Shown here: piece after piece, positions 23,587 through 33,201 of the stretch
How positions within the stretch are numbered: position 1 is the stretch's first letter
Layout: each line of letters opens with the position of its first letter
Assembly (NCBI GenBank): GCA_002371705.1
Contig: DFGI01000028.1
Span: 37,704-101,703 of the forward strand
DNA: 64,000 nt
DNA from: Bacteroidales bacterium UBA3754
GTDB lineage: Bacteria; Bacteroidota; Bacteroidia; Bacteroidales; UBA1715
Reading direction: 5' to 3'
Notes under the pieces: model-generated
What the model was told of the DNA's origin: nothing
What the model saw: only the letters and a program-made list of their open reading frames with translations
Database searches by the model: none
Program-made: the position numbers and the translations under genes

Positions 23587-24462
23587 ATGAATTTATCTGT
23601 AATTATTGTCAATTATAATGTGGTGCACGAACTTGCGCAGTGCCTGGAGTCTGTGCGGACAGCCTTGCAAAACATTGACGGCGAGGTTTTTATAATCGAT
23701 AATAATTCTTCCGACAATTCCTGCGAATTTATACGCGACAAGTTCCCGTGGGCGACGCTCATTGCAAACAATGAAAATGTGGGTTTTGCAAAAGCCAACA
23801 ACCAAGCAATTCGACTGGCAAGTGGCGAATATATTCTGCTGCTCAATCCCGATACGATTGTGGAATCTGATTCGTTCACAAAAATGCTCGCGTTTATGGA
23901 TGCGCATCCCGATGGTGGCGGACTTGGTGTGAAAATGCTTAATGGCAACGGCAAATTCCTTCCAGAATCGAAACGAGGCATTCCAACACCATTTACTGCT
24001 TTTTGTAAGTTATTCGGTTTGTGGCGATTAGCACCAAAATCTGACAAGTTGAATCATTATTATTTAGGTGCGTTGCCCAACGACAAAACCGCCGAAATTG
24101 AGATTTTGGCTGGCGCGTGCATGCTCATCCGAAAATCGGTGCTTGATACAATTGGACTGCTCGACGAACGGTATTTTCTATATGGTGAGGATGTTGACAT
24201 TTCGTATCGGATTCTTCAGGCGGGCTACAAAAATTATTATTTCCCCGAAACACACATCACGCACTTCAAAGGACGGAGCACGCAGAAGTACAAACATAAA
24301 AGCATCATCGCATTTTACCAGTCAATGGAGATTTTTTCCGACCAGTACATGGGCACAAACCGCCACACACCATGGGCGTTGCTCATAAAATGCGGCATCT
24401 ACATTCGTGCTGGATTTGCGCTGATTGGATACCACATACACAAAAGTTTTTCAAAATCGTAA
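23587..24462 (+). CDS. Family 2 glycosyltransferase
   Basis: A 291-residue GT-A fold enzyme of the rhamnosyltransferase-like group. The N-terminal LSVIIVNYNV strand, the IIDNNSSDNS nucleotide-binding segment, and LLLNPDT in place of the DxD motif are typical. YGEDVDISYR supplies the later acidic pair and probable catalytic base. A hydrophobic C-terminal segment may attach it to the inner membrane. The 2-base spacing from the deacetylase gene indicates one operon. Acceptor and sugar are unknown. Confidence 0.9.
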   Translation: MNLSVIIVNYNVVHELAQCLESVRTALQNIDGEVFIIDNNSSDNSCEFIRDKFPWATLIANNENVGFAKANNQAIRLASGEYILLLNPDTIVESDSFTKMLAFMDAHPDGGGLGVKMLNGNGKFLPESKRGIPTPFTAFCKLFGLWRLAPKSDKLNHYYLGALPNDKTAEIEILAGACMLIRKSVLDTIGLLDERYFLYGEDVDISYRILQAGYKNYYFPETHITHFKGRSTQKYKHKSIIAFYQSMEIFSDQYMGTNRHTPWALLIKCGIYIRAGFALIGYHIHKSFSKS

Positions 24463-24513
24463 CCACTTTGCAGTAAATTTTGTAATTTTCACACCCGATA
24501 AAAATTTCATTCG

Positions 24514-25227
24514 ATGAAAAAAATTACATTCGTATTACTCACGTTACTCTCTGCAAATCTTGCATTTGCGCAGAAAAACATTTTGATTATCCCGTTCGAC
24601 ACAAAAATGTACAACAACCAGGAATCCGAAAAAATCTGCAAATATTCGGGCGTTTCATACGATAAATCAATCGAAAAAATCCGCACCGAACTTGATTTGC
24701 ACATTTATTCGGCATTGAAAGATTCCACAAACGTGTCGAGTTTGCTCCGCACCTACACCACCGATGCCAGCACCGACTTGGAAACAGTGCACGGAAACGC
24801 CATGTATGCCCTGTGCGACAAGGAAGATGCCGACATCAACAAGCACAAAAAATTTACAGGGCAAAATCCAAATATCATTGCAGGTGAGATAGTTAGCACT
24901 ACCACCGACAACAGCAACAAGTTGGTGAGCGTAAAGTTGCAGGACAAACAATTATTTTCCGATTTAATTCAAAGCTATCAAGCACAATATGTTGTGTATC
25001 TCACTCAATTTGAATTACTTGGCGATTTTTCGAATCCATACACCGTGGCAGATAATTCGTACCAACGAACCATAAAAGTGCATTATGTAATTTTCAATTC
25101 GTTGGGGAAATTTGTGAGCGGCGACATTGCCACCATGAATTTCTCGGCAAAAGTCAACGATTTAGACCAAATTTGTGATCAATATCTACCCGTTGTAGCG
25201 AAACAAATAGCAAGAAAGATACCCTAA
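24514..25227 (+). CDS. Secreted protein of unknown function
   Basis: A 237-residue protein with signal peptide MKKITFVLLTLLSANLAFA. The mature part begins KNILIIPFDTKMYNN, a strand-plus-loop start resembling periplasmic or outer-membrane assembly proteins that open with a Rossmann-like strand. Towards the C-terminus, YVVYLTQFELLGDFSNPY and VHYVIFNSLGKFVSGD look like paired strands. No lipobox and no catalytic motif. It is followed 20 bases later by a small membrane protein gene, and the two are probably co-transcribed. Confidence 0.65.
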   Translation: MKKITFVLLTLLSANLAFAQKNILIIPFDTKMYNNQESEKICKYSGVSYDKSIEKIRTELDLHIYSALKDSTNVSSLLRTYTTDASTDLETVHGNAMYALCDKEDADINKHKKFTGQNPNIIAGEIVSTTTDNSNKLVSVKLQDKQLFSDLIQSYQAQYVVYLTQFELLGDFSNPYTVADNSYQRTIKVHYVIFNSLGKFVSGDIATMNFSAKVNDLDQICDQYLPVVAKQIARKIP

Positions 25228-25247
25228 ATCTAAACAAATAACACAAA

Positions 25248-25826
25248 ATGGACACTTTACTTCACATATTGGAACTTACAATCCCTTCAATAGTTGTATT
25301 TCTGTGCGCATTCATCCTCATTAAGAAGCAGTTTGCCGAAATGAACCAACGCCAAATCGACTCAAACAATAATTTGCTCAAGGCTTTTTTAGACAACGAA
25401 ACGCAAAAAAACGCCGAAGCACGGAAAATTGAAAATGCAAAAATCACCATGCCGTTGCGGATTCAGGCATACGAGCGGTTGGTGTTGCTTCTTGAGCGCA
25501 TAAAACCAGAATCACTGCTGCTCCGCGTGCAGTCGCCGAATATGACGGCGGGCTTGTTGCATCAGGAACTCTTGATAACAATCCGTGCGGAATTCGAGCA
25601 CAACCTTTCGCAGCAAATCTATGTGTCGCAGGCAGCGTGGGATTCCGTGAAGGCGGCAAAGGACAGCCTTATCCGGCTGATTAACGAAGAAGCGGTGAAC
25701 ATCGCCACAGGCGCGCCCGCAACCGCATTGAGCGAGGCAATCATAAAGGCAACTGTTTCGCAGCAAACAAGCCCAATCGCCAATGCACTCAGTGTTTTGA
25801 AAAAAGATGCCGAAAATTTTATGTAA
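25248..25826 (+). CDS. Small membrane-anchored protein (DUF7935-like), unknown function
   Basis: A 192-residue protein with one N-terminal membrane helix (about 12-27) followed by a charged helical region and a compact helical domain (MPLRIQAYERLVLLLERI ... HQELLITIRAEFEHNLSQQI). Proteins of this layout are conserved across Bacteroidota without known role; the family assignment is from memory and moderately sure. The gene ends 3 bases before the GTG start of mfd, so the pair is likely translated from one mRNA. Confidence 0.65.
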   Translation: MDTLLHILELTIPSIVVFLCAFILIKKQFAEMNQRQIDSNNNLLKAFLDNETQKNAEARKIENAKITMPLRIQAYERLVLLLERIKPESLLLRVQSPNMTAGLLHQELLITIRAEFEHNLSQQIYVSQAAWDSVKAAKDSLIRLINEEAVNIATGAPATALSEAIIKATVSQQTSPIANALSVLKKDAENFM

Positions 25827-25829
25827 ACC

Positions 25830-28800
25830 GTGAACATTCAGGATTTCGCACAATTATTTGCTAAGCATCCGCATTTTAGGAAATTTGAGGAAACTCTCGG
25901 TAAAGATTTGACAGCCAAATGTTTACTTCGAGGACTCAATGGCTCGGAACCGTATTTTTTCATCGCGTTGATTTTCAAAAAGTTGAACGCCGATATGCTC
26001 CTTGTGATGCCCGACGCCGACGAGGCCTCCGATGCATTGGATGACCTCAGCAGCTTGTTGGGCGCAAAATATTCGCTACTGTTCCCTTCGGCCTACAAAC
26101 GTTCAATCCAATACGACCAACCCGACAAATCAAATATGCTGCTCCGCACCGAGGCGCTGGAACAGCTCACCAAGAAAGAATTTCCGCACATTTTGGTCAC
26201 CTATCCCGAAGCAATGCTTGAACAGGTGATTTCAAAAAAGGAATTCCAGACAAAAGTCCACGTGCTCCACGTTGGCGACAAAGTTGACGCACAATTTATC
26301 AACGATTTACTCTATGAATTTGGCTTTGAACGAGTTGACTTCGTGACAGTGCCAGGGCAATTCTCGGTTCGTGGTAGCATTATCGATATTTTCAGCTTTT
26401 CGAACGACCTACCCTACCGCCTCGATTTCTTTGGCGACGAAATCGACAGCATCCGCACATTCAATGTTGATGACCAACTTTCGGTGGAAAAAGTGTCGGA
26501 ACTCAACATTATTCCCGACATACAAAACGCAAATCAGAAAAAATCCTACATACCAATTTTTGATTACCTCGATGCACCAATCATTTTTTGCAAAAACGTA
26601 ACAGAAACCATTGGTAAAATCGATAGTGTGGAATTGCAGGCGCAACGGACATACAAAGGGAATGAAGCAAAGTTGCAGGAGATTTCACAAAGCATTTTAA
26701 AAAGCGATGTCTTCAATTCATTCTGCATCGCAAACCGCTGTTGCGAAATTTATTCAAGCTCATCGTTCGAGCAGTTTAATTTGTTTGAATTTAATACCGC
26801 ACCACACCCAAAAATCAATAAGAAATTCAAGTTGTTCGGGGAACAATTAGAACAAAATCAAGAAAACGGATATACAAATTTCTTCATCAGTCAAGCACAA
26901 ACACAATACGACAGGATTCTTGAAATTTTTGCCGAAGTGAATCCGAATGTGCGGCTTACGCCTATCATCACGTCTATTTCCAATGGATTCATCGACAACG
27001 ATTTACAACTTTGCTGCTACACCGACCACGAAATTTTTGAGCGTTACCACGCACATAAACGACAGAAAAAAATAATCTCGTCGGAAAGCCTTACAATTCA
27101 AGATTTGAAAGAATTGAATCCAGGAGATTTTGTTGTTCATATAGATTTTGGTATCGGGAAATTCGCTGGGCTTGAGCGAATTGTGAACAATGGAACGGTG
27201 CAGGAAGCAGTGAAGTTGGTCTATCGCGACAACGATTTGGTTTATGTTAACATAAACGGTCTGCATAAAATCTCAAAATACAAAGGAAAAGAGGGGACTA
27301 CGCCCACACTGCACAAACTTGGGTCGTCGGTTTGGCAAAACACGAAACAAAAAACAAAGAAAAAGGTCAAGGACATTGCAAAAGAACTGATTGCGCTCTA
27401 CGCCGAACGGAAAGCCCAAAGCGGATTTCAATTCTCGCCCGATTCGTATTTGCAGAACGAACTTGAAGCTTCGTTTTTCTACGAAGACACGCCCGACCAA
27501 GCAGCAGCAACTGAAAAGGTCAAAGCGGCAATGGAAGCGCCCTACCCTATGGATATGCTGGTGTGCGGCGACGTGGGCTTTGGTAAAACAGAAATTGCCA
27601 TCCGTGCAGCATTCAAAGCCGTTACCGACGGTAAACAAGTCGCTGTGCTGGTTCCAACCACAATCTTGGCACTCCAGCACTACAAAACATTCTCAAGCCG
27701 ATTGAAAAATTTCCCTTGCTCGGTTGACTACATTTGTCGCCTACGCTCAACAAAACAACAAAAGGAAACTCTGGCAAATCTTGCCAGTGGAAAAACCGAC
27801 ATTATTATTGGAACACATCGGTTGGTTGGTAAAGATGTGAAATTCAAAGATATAGGTCTTCTGATAATTGACGAGGAACAAAAATTCGGCGTAAGCATAA
27901 AAGAGAAACTGAAACAACTCAAGGTAAACATTGATACTCTTACACTTACGGCGACTCCAATTCCCCGTACGCTCCAATTTTCGCTTTTAGGCGCACGCGA
28001 CTTGGCTATCATTAACACGCCACCGCCAAACCGCCATCCGATTATCACCGAAATTCATACGTACAACGATGATATAATCCGTTCGGCAATACAATTTGAA
28101 GTTGAACGAGGAGGACAAGTTTTTGTTATAAACAATAGGGTTTCAAGTATTTACGATATAGAAGCTCACATTAGAAAATTATGTCCGAAAGTTCGTACGG
28201 TTGTTGGGCACGGACAAATGGAAGGTGCACAGTTAGAGCAAGTTATGCTTGATTTCATCAATCACGAATACGATGTGCTGATAGCGACCACCATCATCGA
28301 ATCGGGACTGGATATTCCAAATGCGAACACTATGATTGTGTACGATGCGCATCATTTCGGGCTAAGTGACCTGCACCAGCTCCGTGGACGAATCGGCCGC
28401 TCCAACAAAAAAGCATATTGCTACCTGATGGCACCACCACTCCACTCGTTGCCCGACGACTCACGCCGCCGACTGCAGGCAATTGAGGACTTTTCGGGGT
28501 TAGGAAGCGGATTCAACATTGCGATGCAGGATCTGGACATCCGTGGCGCAGGAAATATGCTCGGCGCGGAACAAAGCGGCTTCATTTCCGACATCGGCTA
28601 CGAAACCTACCAGAAAATCCTTGACGAAGCTATGATGGAACTGAAGGAAAACGAATTCCGCGACTTGTTCGCTGGTTCCGAAGACGAGCAACGACAAGCG
28701 GCGGAACAACTCGAAACTTTGCAGTTCGTTACAGATTGCCACATCGACACCGATATGGGACTTTTATTCCCCAACTACTACATTGAAAGCACCAGCGAAC

Positions 28801-29183
28801 GTGTGAAACTCTACCGCGAACTCGACAGCATCACCAACGAAGAAGGTTTGCAAACATTTGAAAAACACTTGATTGACCGTTTTGGTGAAATTCCAAAGGA
28901 AAGCCTTGAACTACTGAATATCGTACGACTTCGTTGGGAAGCAATTTCACTGGGAATTGAAAAAATCACACTGAAAAACAGTATAATGATAAATTATTTT
29001 GTGGCAAACCAAAATTCCCTCTACTACCAATCGCCCGTGTTCACGCAGGTGCTGAATTTTGTGCAAAAAAATCCGCGCTCGTGCGCTATGAAAGAATCTC
29101 AGGGAAAACTTACGCTCACATTCCGCAATGTAACGAGCATTCAAGACGCAATGAGAATCCTGACGGCAATAAAAACCGCGTAA
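25830..29183 (+). CDS. mfd: Transcription-repair coupling factor Mfd
   Basis: A 1117-residue ATPase that removes stalled RNA polymerase from damaged DNA and recruits UvrA. Visible in order: the UvrB-like N-terminal region (about 1-340); the RNA-polymerase-interaction domain beginning LNPGDFVVHIDFGIGKFAGL (about 430); translocase motif I GDVGFGKT (580-587) and motif II DEEQ (681-684); TATPIPRTL; the Mfd-specific motif RGRIGRSNKKAYCYL; and the C-terminal TRCF domain. Length is close to the usual 1150. The start is GTG at 25830, 3 bases after the preceding stop. Confidence 0.96.
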   Translation: MNIQDFAQLFAKHPHFRKFEETLGKDLTAKCLLRGLNGSEPYFFIALIFKKLNADMLLVMPDADEASDALDDLSSLLGAKYSLLFPSAYKRSIQYDQPDKSNMLLRTEALEQLTKKEFPHILVTYPEAMLEQVISKKEFQTKVHVLHVGDKVDAQFINDLLYEFGFERVDFVTVPGQFSVRGSIIDIFSFSNDLPYRLDFFGDEIDSIRTFNVDDQLSVEKVSELNIIPDIQNANQKKSYIPIFDYLDAPIIFCKNVTETIGKIDSVELQAQRTYKGNEAKLQEISQSILKSDVFNSFCIANRCCEIYSSSSFEQFNLFEFNTAPHPKINKKFKLFGEQLEQNQENGYTNFFISQAQTQYDRILEIFAEVNPNVRLTPIITSISNGFIDNDLQLCCYTDHEIFERYHAHKRQKKIISSESLTIQDLKELNPGDFVVHIDFGIGKFAGLERIVNNGTVQEAVKLVYRDNDLVYVNINGLHKISKYKGKEGTTPTLHKLGSSVWQNTKQKTKKKVKDIAKELIALYAERKAQSGFQFSPDSYLQNELEASFFYEDTPDQAAATEKVKAAMEAPYPMDMLVCGDVGFGKTEIAIRAAFKAVTDGKQVAVLVPTTILALQHYKTFSSRLKNFPCSVDYICRLRSTKQQKETLANLASGKTDIIIGTHRLVGKDVKFKDIGLLIIDEEQKFGVSIKEKLKQLKVNIDTLTLTATPIPRTLQFSLLGARDLAIINTPPPNRHPIITEIHTYNDDIIRSAIQFEVERGGQVFVINNRVSSIYDIEAHIRKLCPKVRTVVGHGQMEGAQLEQVMLDFINHEYDVLIATTIIESGLDIPNANTMIVYDAHHFGLSDLHQLRGRIGRSNKKAYCYLMAPPLHSLPDDSRRRLQAIEDFSGLGSGFNIAMQDLDIRGAGNMLGAEQSGFISDIGYETYQKILDEAMMELKENEFRDLFAGSEDEQRQAAEQLETLQFVTDCHIDTDMGLLFPNYYIESTSERVKLYRELDSITNEEGLQTFEKHLIDRFGEIPKESLELLNIVRLRWEAISLGIEKITLKNSIMINYFVANQNSLYYQSPVFTQVLNFVQKNPRSCAMKESQGKLTLTFRNVTSIQDAMRILTAIKTA

Positions 29184-29210
29184 GGATTCTTTATTTCAAA
29201 ATTTATTATG

Positions 29211-29218
29211 TATATTTG
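29211..29218 (+). promoter_or_regulatory. -7 element for the bactofilin gene
   Basis: TATATTTG 23 bases before the bactofilin ATG. No TTG lies at the usual -33 distance. Confidence 0.5.
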
Positions 29219-29241
29219 CCCACATTAAAAACAGCAAAAAT

Positions 29242-29607
29242 ATGGGAAAAAACGAAGGAGGAGCATTTTCCACCAACTTGATTACGGCAGGAACGATTAT
29301 CACAGGTGACATCACGTGCGACAGCGATATGAGAATTGACGGCGTTTTGTCGGGAAATCTTTCTGCAAAAGGAAAAATTGTTATCGGAAAAACAGGCAAT
29401 GTAAAAGGCGAAGTTACTTGCCAAAACTGCGACATTGAAGGTGCAGTGAACGGGAAACTCACCATCAAGGATTTGTTGTCGCTACGGGCAACAGCTAAAT
29501 TCTTCGGCGATATTATTACTACGAAACTTGCAATTGAGCCAGGCGCAATTTTCACGGGAACGTGCAAAATGAACGGCGAAAAAGATGCATCAGTTGAAAA
29601 AAAATAA
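29242..29607 (+). CDS. Bactofilin (polymer-forming cytoskeletal protein)
   Basis: A 121-residue protein with the bactofilin beta-helix: repeated strand turns with small residues and periodic Gly/Ile (TIITGDITCDSDMRIDGVLS, GNLSAKGKIVIGKTGNVKGE, AEVxCxxxxIEGxV-type units). Bactofilins assemble into nucleotide-free filaments that act as scaffolds for cell-wall enzymes or polarity. The gene overlaps the following atpZ-like gene by 23 bases. Confidence 0.9.
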   Translation: MGKNEGGAFSTNLITAGTIITGDITCDSDMRIDGVLSGNLSAKGKIVIGKTGNVKGEVTCQNCDIEGAVNGKLTIKDLLSLRATAKFFGDIITTKLAIEPGAIFTGTCKMNGEKDASVEKK

Positions 29608-29803
29608 CGTCAATAATTTCATAAAATACACAAACATTGGTGTTGAAATGCTTGCCGTGATTCTGATTGGGGTCTTTGGCGGGCAGAAATTAGACGAATT
29701 TTTTGCATTCGACACTCCATATTGCACTATTGTTCTTTCGTTATTTGCTGTTTTTGCCGCTATTTATCTTGCTATCAAGGACTTTATAAAATTCAGGGAA
29801 TGA
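29585..29803 (+). CDS. atpZ: AtpZ/AtpI-type small membrane protein
   Basis: A 72-residue protein with two membrane helices (about 18-35 and 45-63). The GVFGGQKLDEFF turn is typical of AtpZ, which accompanies F-type ATP synthase a subunits and has been linked to ion uptake or c-ring assembly. It overlaps the bactofilin 3' end by 23 bases and the next gene by 4 bases (ATGA). In many Bacteroidota this gene precedes atpB; here the atpB-type gene is absent downstream. Confidence 0.8.
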   Translation: MHQLKKNNVNNFIKYTNIGVEMLAVILIGVFGGQKLDEFFAFDTPYCTIVLSLFAVFAAIYLAIKDFIKFRE

Positions 29804-30192
29804 AATTGTATGTGTGGCGGATTGTAACTCATTGTACACTTTTCATGGTGCTTTGCATGGCAATACTTTTCGCCCCCGAAACCTTGCTCGTTGGTCAATG
29901 GAAGACAGGAGCGCTTACCGTGGTTTCAATTGTGGCGCTATTCAATGGAATTTGCGAATATGCATTCGTACGATTGACAAAGTCACAGGAAAAATCAAGC
30001 CTATTCAAGATTATGGTCATCCGCACATTGAAATTTTTGTGCTACTTATTGCTTACCTTGCCACTTATTGGAAACATATTCGCTTTGCCAAACGAAAATA
30101 AAGTTTATTACGGTTTGTTTATTGTTGCCTTGTTTTTTCTATATTTATTTGTGGAATTCACGTATTTTGTGCATATAACAAAACAGAAATGA
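29800..30192 (+). CDS. Four-helix membrane protein, possible ATP-synthase accessory
   Basis: A 130-residue membrane protein with four predicted helices (IVTHCTLFMVLCMAILFA, GALTVVSIVALFNGICEYAF, FLCYLLLTLPLIGNIFA, GLFIVALFFLYLFVEFTYFV). The ATG at 29800 overlaps the atpZ stop (ATGA) and is preferred to an upstream in-frame ATG at 29722, which lies within atpZ. By size and place it corresponds to the unnamed gene that usually sits between atpZ and atpB. Its role is unknown. It overlaps the next gene by 4 bases as well. Confidence 0.75.
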   Translation: MKLYVWRIVTHCTLFMVLCMAILFAPETLLVGQWKTGALTVVSIVALFNGICEYAFVRLTKSQEKSSLFKIMVIRTLKFLCYLLLTLPLIGNIFALPNENKVYYGLFIVALFFLYLFVEFTYFVHITKQK

Positions 30193-32093
30193 AACGATTT
30201 GTTTCCAACAGCATACTGCTTATCAAGCGACTTCTTTTTTTGATGGCGCTCTACACATTTTGTCGTGCATATTTTTTAATTTGCAATATATCGAGTTTCC
30301 AACCAATAAACACGCATGAACTGTTTTGGTCGTTTTTTGCAGGCTTGCGTTTTGATTTTTCGGCAATATTATTTTTAAACATTCTATTCTACATCCCACA
30401 TTTTTTTCCATTCAAATTTGTGGAAAATAAAACGTATCAGTCTGTGCTTAAACAGATTATGCTCTTTGTAAATATGTTTGGTATTCTAATGAACATTATT
30501 GACACGGGATATTTCAGCTTTCAAAACGGGCGCAGCGGCTCCGATTTCCTTTCAAATATGCTGTTCTCCGCCGACACAGTGAATTTATTGCCTGTATATG
30601 TGCGCGATTATTGGTACCATACACTTGTGTTCGTTGCGTTATACGTGGTTGGAGAAAAATGGTTTCCAAAATATAAATCGTATGATATTGAATGTCAGAA
30701 ATTTGCTATACCCATTTGCGTACTTTCCGCTGTAATTTTCACTGTGGGAAGTTTCTTTATCTATCGTGGTTTCGGCGTGAAAACATTCAGCGTGGTTGAC
30801 GCAATGCGCTTCACCGAGGCAAAATACGCCCCTCTTACGCTCAACACGCCGTTTACAGTTGTCCGCACAATGGGAAAAACAGGAATAACACTCCGAACTT
30901 ACTTCGACGACGACAAAGCGGCGTCATACTATTCCGCACAACATCACTATTCATTTACCGATGAAGAATTTTCTCAGAAAAACGTAGTGATTTTCATTCT
31001 CGAAAGTTTCTCGCAACGGAGCATTGGCACCCTAAACACGAGGGAGAAAGGCTACACGCCGTTTCTCGACAGTATTATCGGAAAAAGCTATGCATTCACA
31101 AATGCGTTTGCAAATGGAACAAAATCGATTCAAGCGGTGCCGGCAATTTTGTCGTCAATTCCACAAATGACGGATGTCACCATAATTGGCTCAAAATATG
31201 CCGCAAACAAGGTTGACGCTCTTCCGCTTTTACTGCGCGAAGAAGGCTACCAAACCGCATTTTTCCACGGAGCGTTCAACGGCACAATGGGATTCGACAA
31301 ATATTGCGAGGCAGTTGGTTTCGACAGGTATTTTGGTATGAACGAATTTCTGGAGGAAAATTCCATGGACGGCAACTACGACAGCGATTGGGGAATTTTC
31401 GACGACAAGTTTTTATTGTATTCCAAAGAACAAATTGATGATTTCAAACAACCATTTTTTGCAACGATTTTCACCATTTCGTCACATCATCCGTATGTGC
31501 TTCCAGAGGAATATAAAAATAGTTTTGATGAGAAAAAACCTGAACTGAACGCACTGCGTTATGCAGATTTTTCGTTACAGAAATTTTTTGAGGCGGCGCG
31601 TAGCAGCAATTGGTTCAACAACACAATTTTTGTGTTCGTCGCCGACCATACTTCGCCATTCTCATTTGAACCCGACGTTACTTCAGCGTACATTTCGCCA
31701 ATCGACCGACACCGTGTGCCGATTGTATTCTATACACCAAATGACACTACGTTTGTGAAACGCTCGCAACGTATTGTGCAACAAATAGATATTCTACCAA
31801 GTCTGCTTTACAAACTACATTACAATAAACCATTTATCGCCTTCGGCGAAAACGTATTTGACGAACACGGAAAGCCTTGCGCGCTATATTACAACGCAGG
31901 AACGTTCACCTATATTGATTCTTCATCAGTGATAGAATACACGGAAAACACCGTCCCATTATGCTATAAAGTGTATGCAGACTCAATCTCCAAAACCACG
32001 CCAACCGAGGCGCAAATGAATCATCTCAAGGCATTTTTGCAGGAATATTCGCACCGAATGATATTCAACAAAACAAGCGTTTCAGAACAATAA
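30189..32093 (+). CDS. LtaS-like sulfatase / phosphoglycerol or phosphoethanolamine transferase
   Basis: A 634-residue membrane enzyme. About five helices span residues 1-190, and a periplasmic sulfatase-fold domain covers about 255-560. Motifs fit the LtaS/MdoB family: NVVIFILESFSQRS (first metal-binding Glu), FANGTKSIQAVPAILSSIP (candidate nucleophile Thr), SSHHPY and FVADHTSP (metal-binding Asp-His). The family transfers phosphoglycerol or phosphoethanolamine groups to lipids or glycans. In a Gram-negative cell the target may be membrane glycan or lipid A, which I cannot determine. It is coupled by ATGA overlap to the preceding membrane-protein gene. Confidence 0.88.
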   Translation: MKRFVSNSILLIKRLLFLMALYTFCRAYFLICNISSFQPINTHELFWSFFAGLRFDFSAILFLNILFYIPHFFPFKFVENKTYQSVLKQIMLFVNMFGILMNIIDTGYFSFQNGRSGSDFLSNMLFSADTVNLLPVYVRDYWYHTLVFVALYVVGEKWFPKYKSYDIECQKFAIPICVLSAVIFTVGSFFIYRGFGVKTFSVVDAMRFTEAKYAPLTLNTPFTVVRTMGKTGITLRTYFDDDKAASYYSAQHHYSFTDEEFSQKNVVIFILESFSQRSIGTLNTREKGYTPFLDSIIGKSYAFTNAFANGTKSIQAVPAILSSIPQMTDVTIIGSKYAANKVDALPLLLREEGYQTAFFHGAFNGTMGFDKYCEAVGFDRYFGMNEFLEENSMDGNYDSDWGIFDDKFLLYSKEQIDDFKQPFFATIFTISSHHPYVLPEEYKNSFDEKKPELNALRYADFSLQKFFEAARSSNWFNNTIFVFVADHTSPFSFEPDVTSAYISPIDRHRVPIVFYTPNDTTFVKRSQRIVQQIDILPSLLYKLHYNKPFIAFGENVFDEHGKPCALYYNAGTFTYIDSSSVIEYTENTVPLCYKVYADSISKTTPTEAQMNHLKAFLQEYSHRMIFNKTSVSEQ

Positions 32094-32132
32094 AGTTTAA
32101 TCGCAACCTCAACACGTTTCTACAAAAAATAC

Positions 32133-32140
32133 TATCTTTG
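32133..32140 (+). promoter_or_regulatory. -7 element for the heptose kinase gene
   Basis: TATCTTTG 22 bases before the ATG at 32163. No -33 TTG at consensus spacing. Confidence 0.5.
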
Positions 32141-32162
32141 CATACATTGAAACTCATTTCAA

Positions 32163-33134
32163 ATGGATTGCAAAGCAGAATTTGAAAAATCAAGCGAAAA
32201 GGCGATAATGGTCGTGGGCGACATTATGCTCGACTCCTACATCTGGGGCAGCGTTGACCGCATTTCGCCCGAAGCTCCCGTGCCGGTGGTGTCGGTTGAA
32301 ACGACAGAGGACCGTCTCGGCGGCGCCGCCAACGTGGTGAAAAACATTGCCTCGCTTGGAATGAAACCTATCTTGTGCAGCGTGGTCGGCAACGACGACG
32401 CAGGTCACAAATTTTTCGACATTCTTAACCGTCGAAATATTGCGTCGGATTATTGCGTGGTTGCCGACGAACGGAAAACCACGGTGAAAACTCGCGTGAT
32501 TTGCGGCAAACAACAAATGCTTCGCGTTGACACGGAACAAACCGATGTGATAAGCGAAGATAATTTTCAAAAATTGAAACTTTGCATTCGCAAGGCGATT
32601 TCGGAACAGCAAATTTCCGCAATAATCTTGCAAGACTACGACAAAGGCGTGTTTTCCAAGGAATTGATAGAATTTGTGGTTGGCGAAGCGAAAAAGCAGA
32701 ACATTCCCGTGTTGGTTGACCCGAAAAAACGAAATTTCAACAATTTCAAAAATGTGTCGTTGTTCAAGCCCAACTTCAAGGAATTTACCGAAGGTATCGG
32801 AAAATCGTGCCGCAAAGACGACAGCGAATCGTTGTTTGCTTTGGCAAAAGAATTTATGGCGACGCAAAATATTGACACAATGATGGTTACCCTTTCGGAA
32901 CACGGCATTTTCATTGCCGACAAAAACCATTATGTTACGATTCCAACGCAAGTTCGCCACGTTGCCGACGTTTCTGGCGCAGGCGACACGGTAATTAGCA
33001 CTGCCGCAGTGTGTTACGTGCTCGGATTCCCTATGGAGGAAGTAGCACGGATTTCGAACATTGCGGGCGGTTTGGTTTGCGAACAACCCGGCGTGGTTAC
33101 CGTAGAAAAAGAACAATTGTTGAAACACTTATAA
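32163..33134 (+). CDS. rfaE1: D-glycero-beta-D-manno-heptose-7-phosphate kinase
   Basis: A PfkB-family sugar kinase of 323 residues, equivalent to the N-terminal half of E. coli HldE. It phosphorylates heptose 7-phosphate at position 1 on the path to ADP-heptose for the LPS core. Markers are VVGDIMLDSYIWGSVDRISPEAPVPVV (written here only to show the family start region, residues 16-42), GGAANVVKN and the anion-hole/catalytic motif DVSGAGDTV near residue 270. The adenylyltransferase half is absent, so it must be a separate gene. It is followed by a palindromic repeat and the NtrC-type regulator. Confidence 0.9.
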   Translation: MDCKAEFEKSSEKAIMVVGDIMLDSYIWGSVDRISPEAPVPVVSVETTEDRLGGAANVVKNIASLGMKPILCSVVGNDDAGHKFFDILNRRNIASDYCVVADERKTTVKTRVICGKQQMLRVDTEQTDVISEDNFQKLKLCIRKAISEQQISAIILQDYDKGVFSKELIEFVVGEAKKQNIPVLVDPKKRNFNNFKNVSLFKPNFKEFTEGIGKSCRKDDSESLFALAKEFMATQNIDTMMVTLSEHGIFIADKNHYVTIPTQVRHVADVSGAGDTVISTAAVCYVLGFPMEEVARISNIAGGLVCEQPGVVTVEKEQLLKHL

Positions 33135-33153
33135 GTTAGAAGTTAATAGTTAT

Positions 33154-33178
33154 GGTGGCTTCGACAAGCTCAGCCACC
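33154..33178. repeat. REP-like hairpin with TTCGACAAGCTCA loop
   Basis: GGTGGC (33154-33159) and GCCACC (33173-33178) flank TTCGACAAGCTCA. The same loop sequence occurs at 36318-36330 and, on the minus strand, at 36282-36294 with a different stem. The word AGTTAGAAGTTAATAGTTAT just upstream is reverse-orientation filler also seen near 34.8 and 36.35 kb. Confidence 0.75.
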
Positions 33179-33201
33179 CAAAAAAAAATAAAAAATATAA
33201 C

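Noticed and set aside
29722..29799. Upstream ATG start for the four-helix membrane protein
   Set aside because: The extra 26 residues lie wholly within atpZ in another frame, and the ATGA overlap at 29800 is the natural coupled start.
32190..33128. 312-codon minus-strand frame opposite the heptose kinase
   Set aside because: Antisense shadow; the plus-strand product has the full PfkB motif set.
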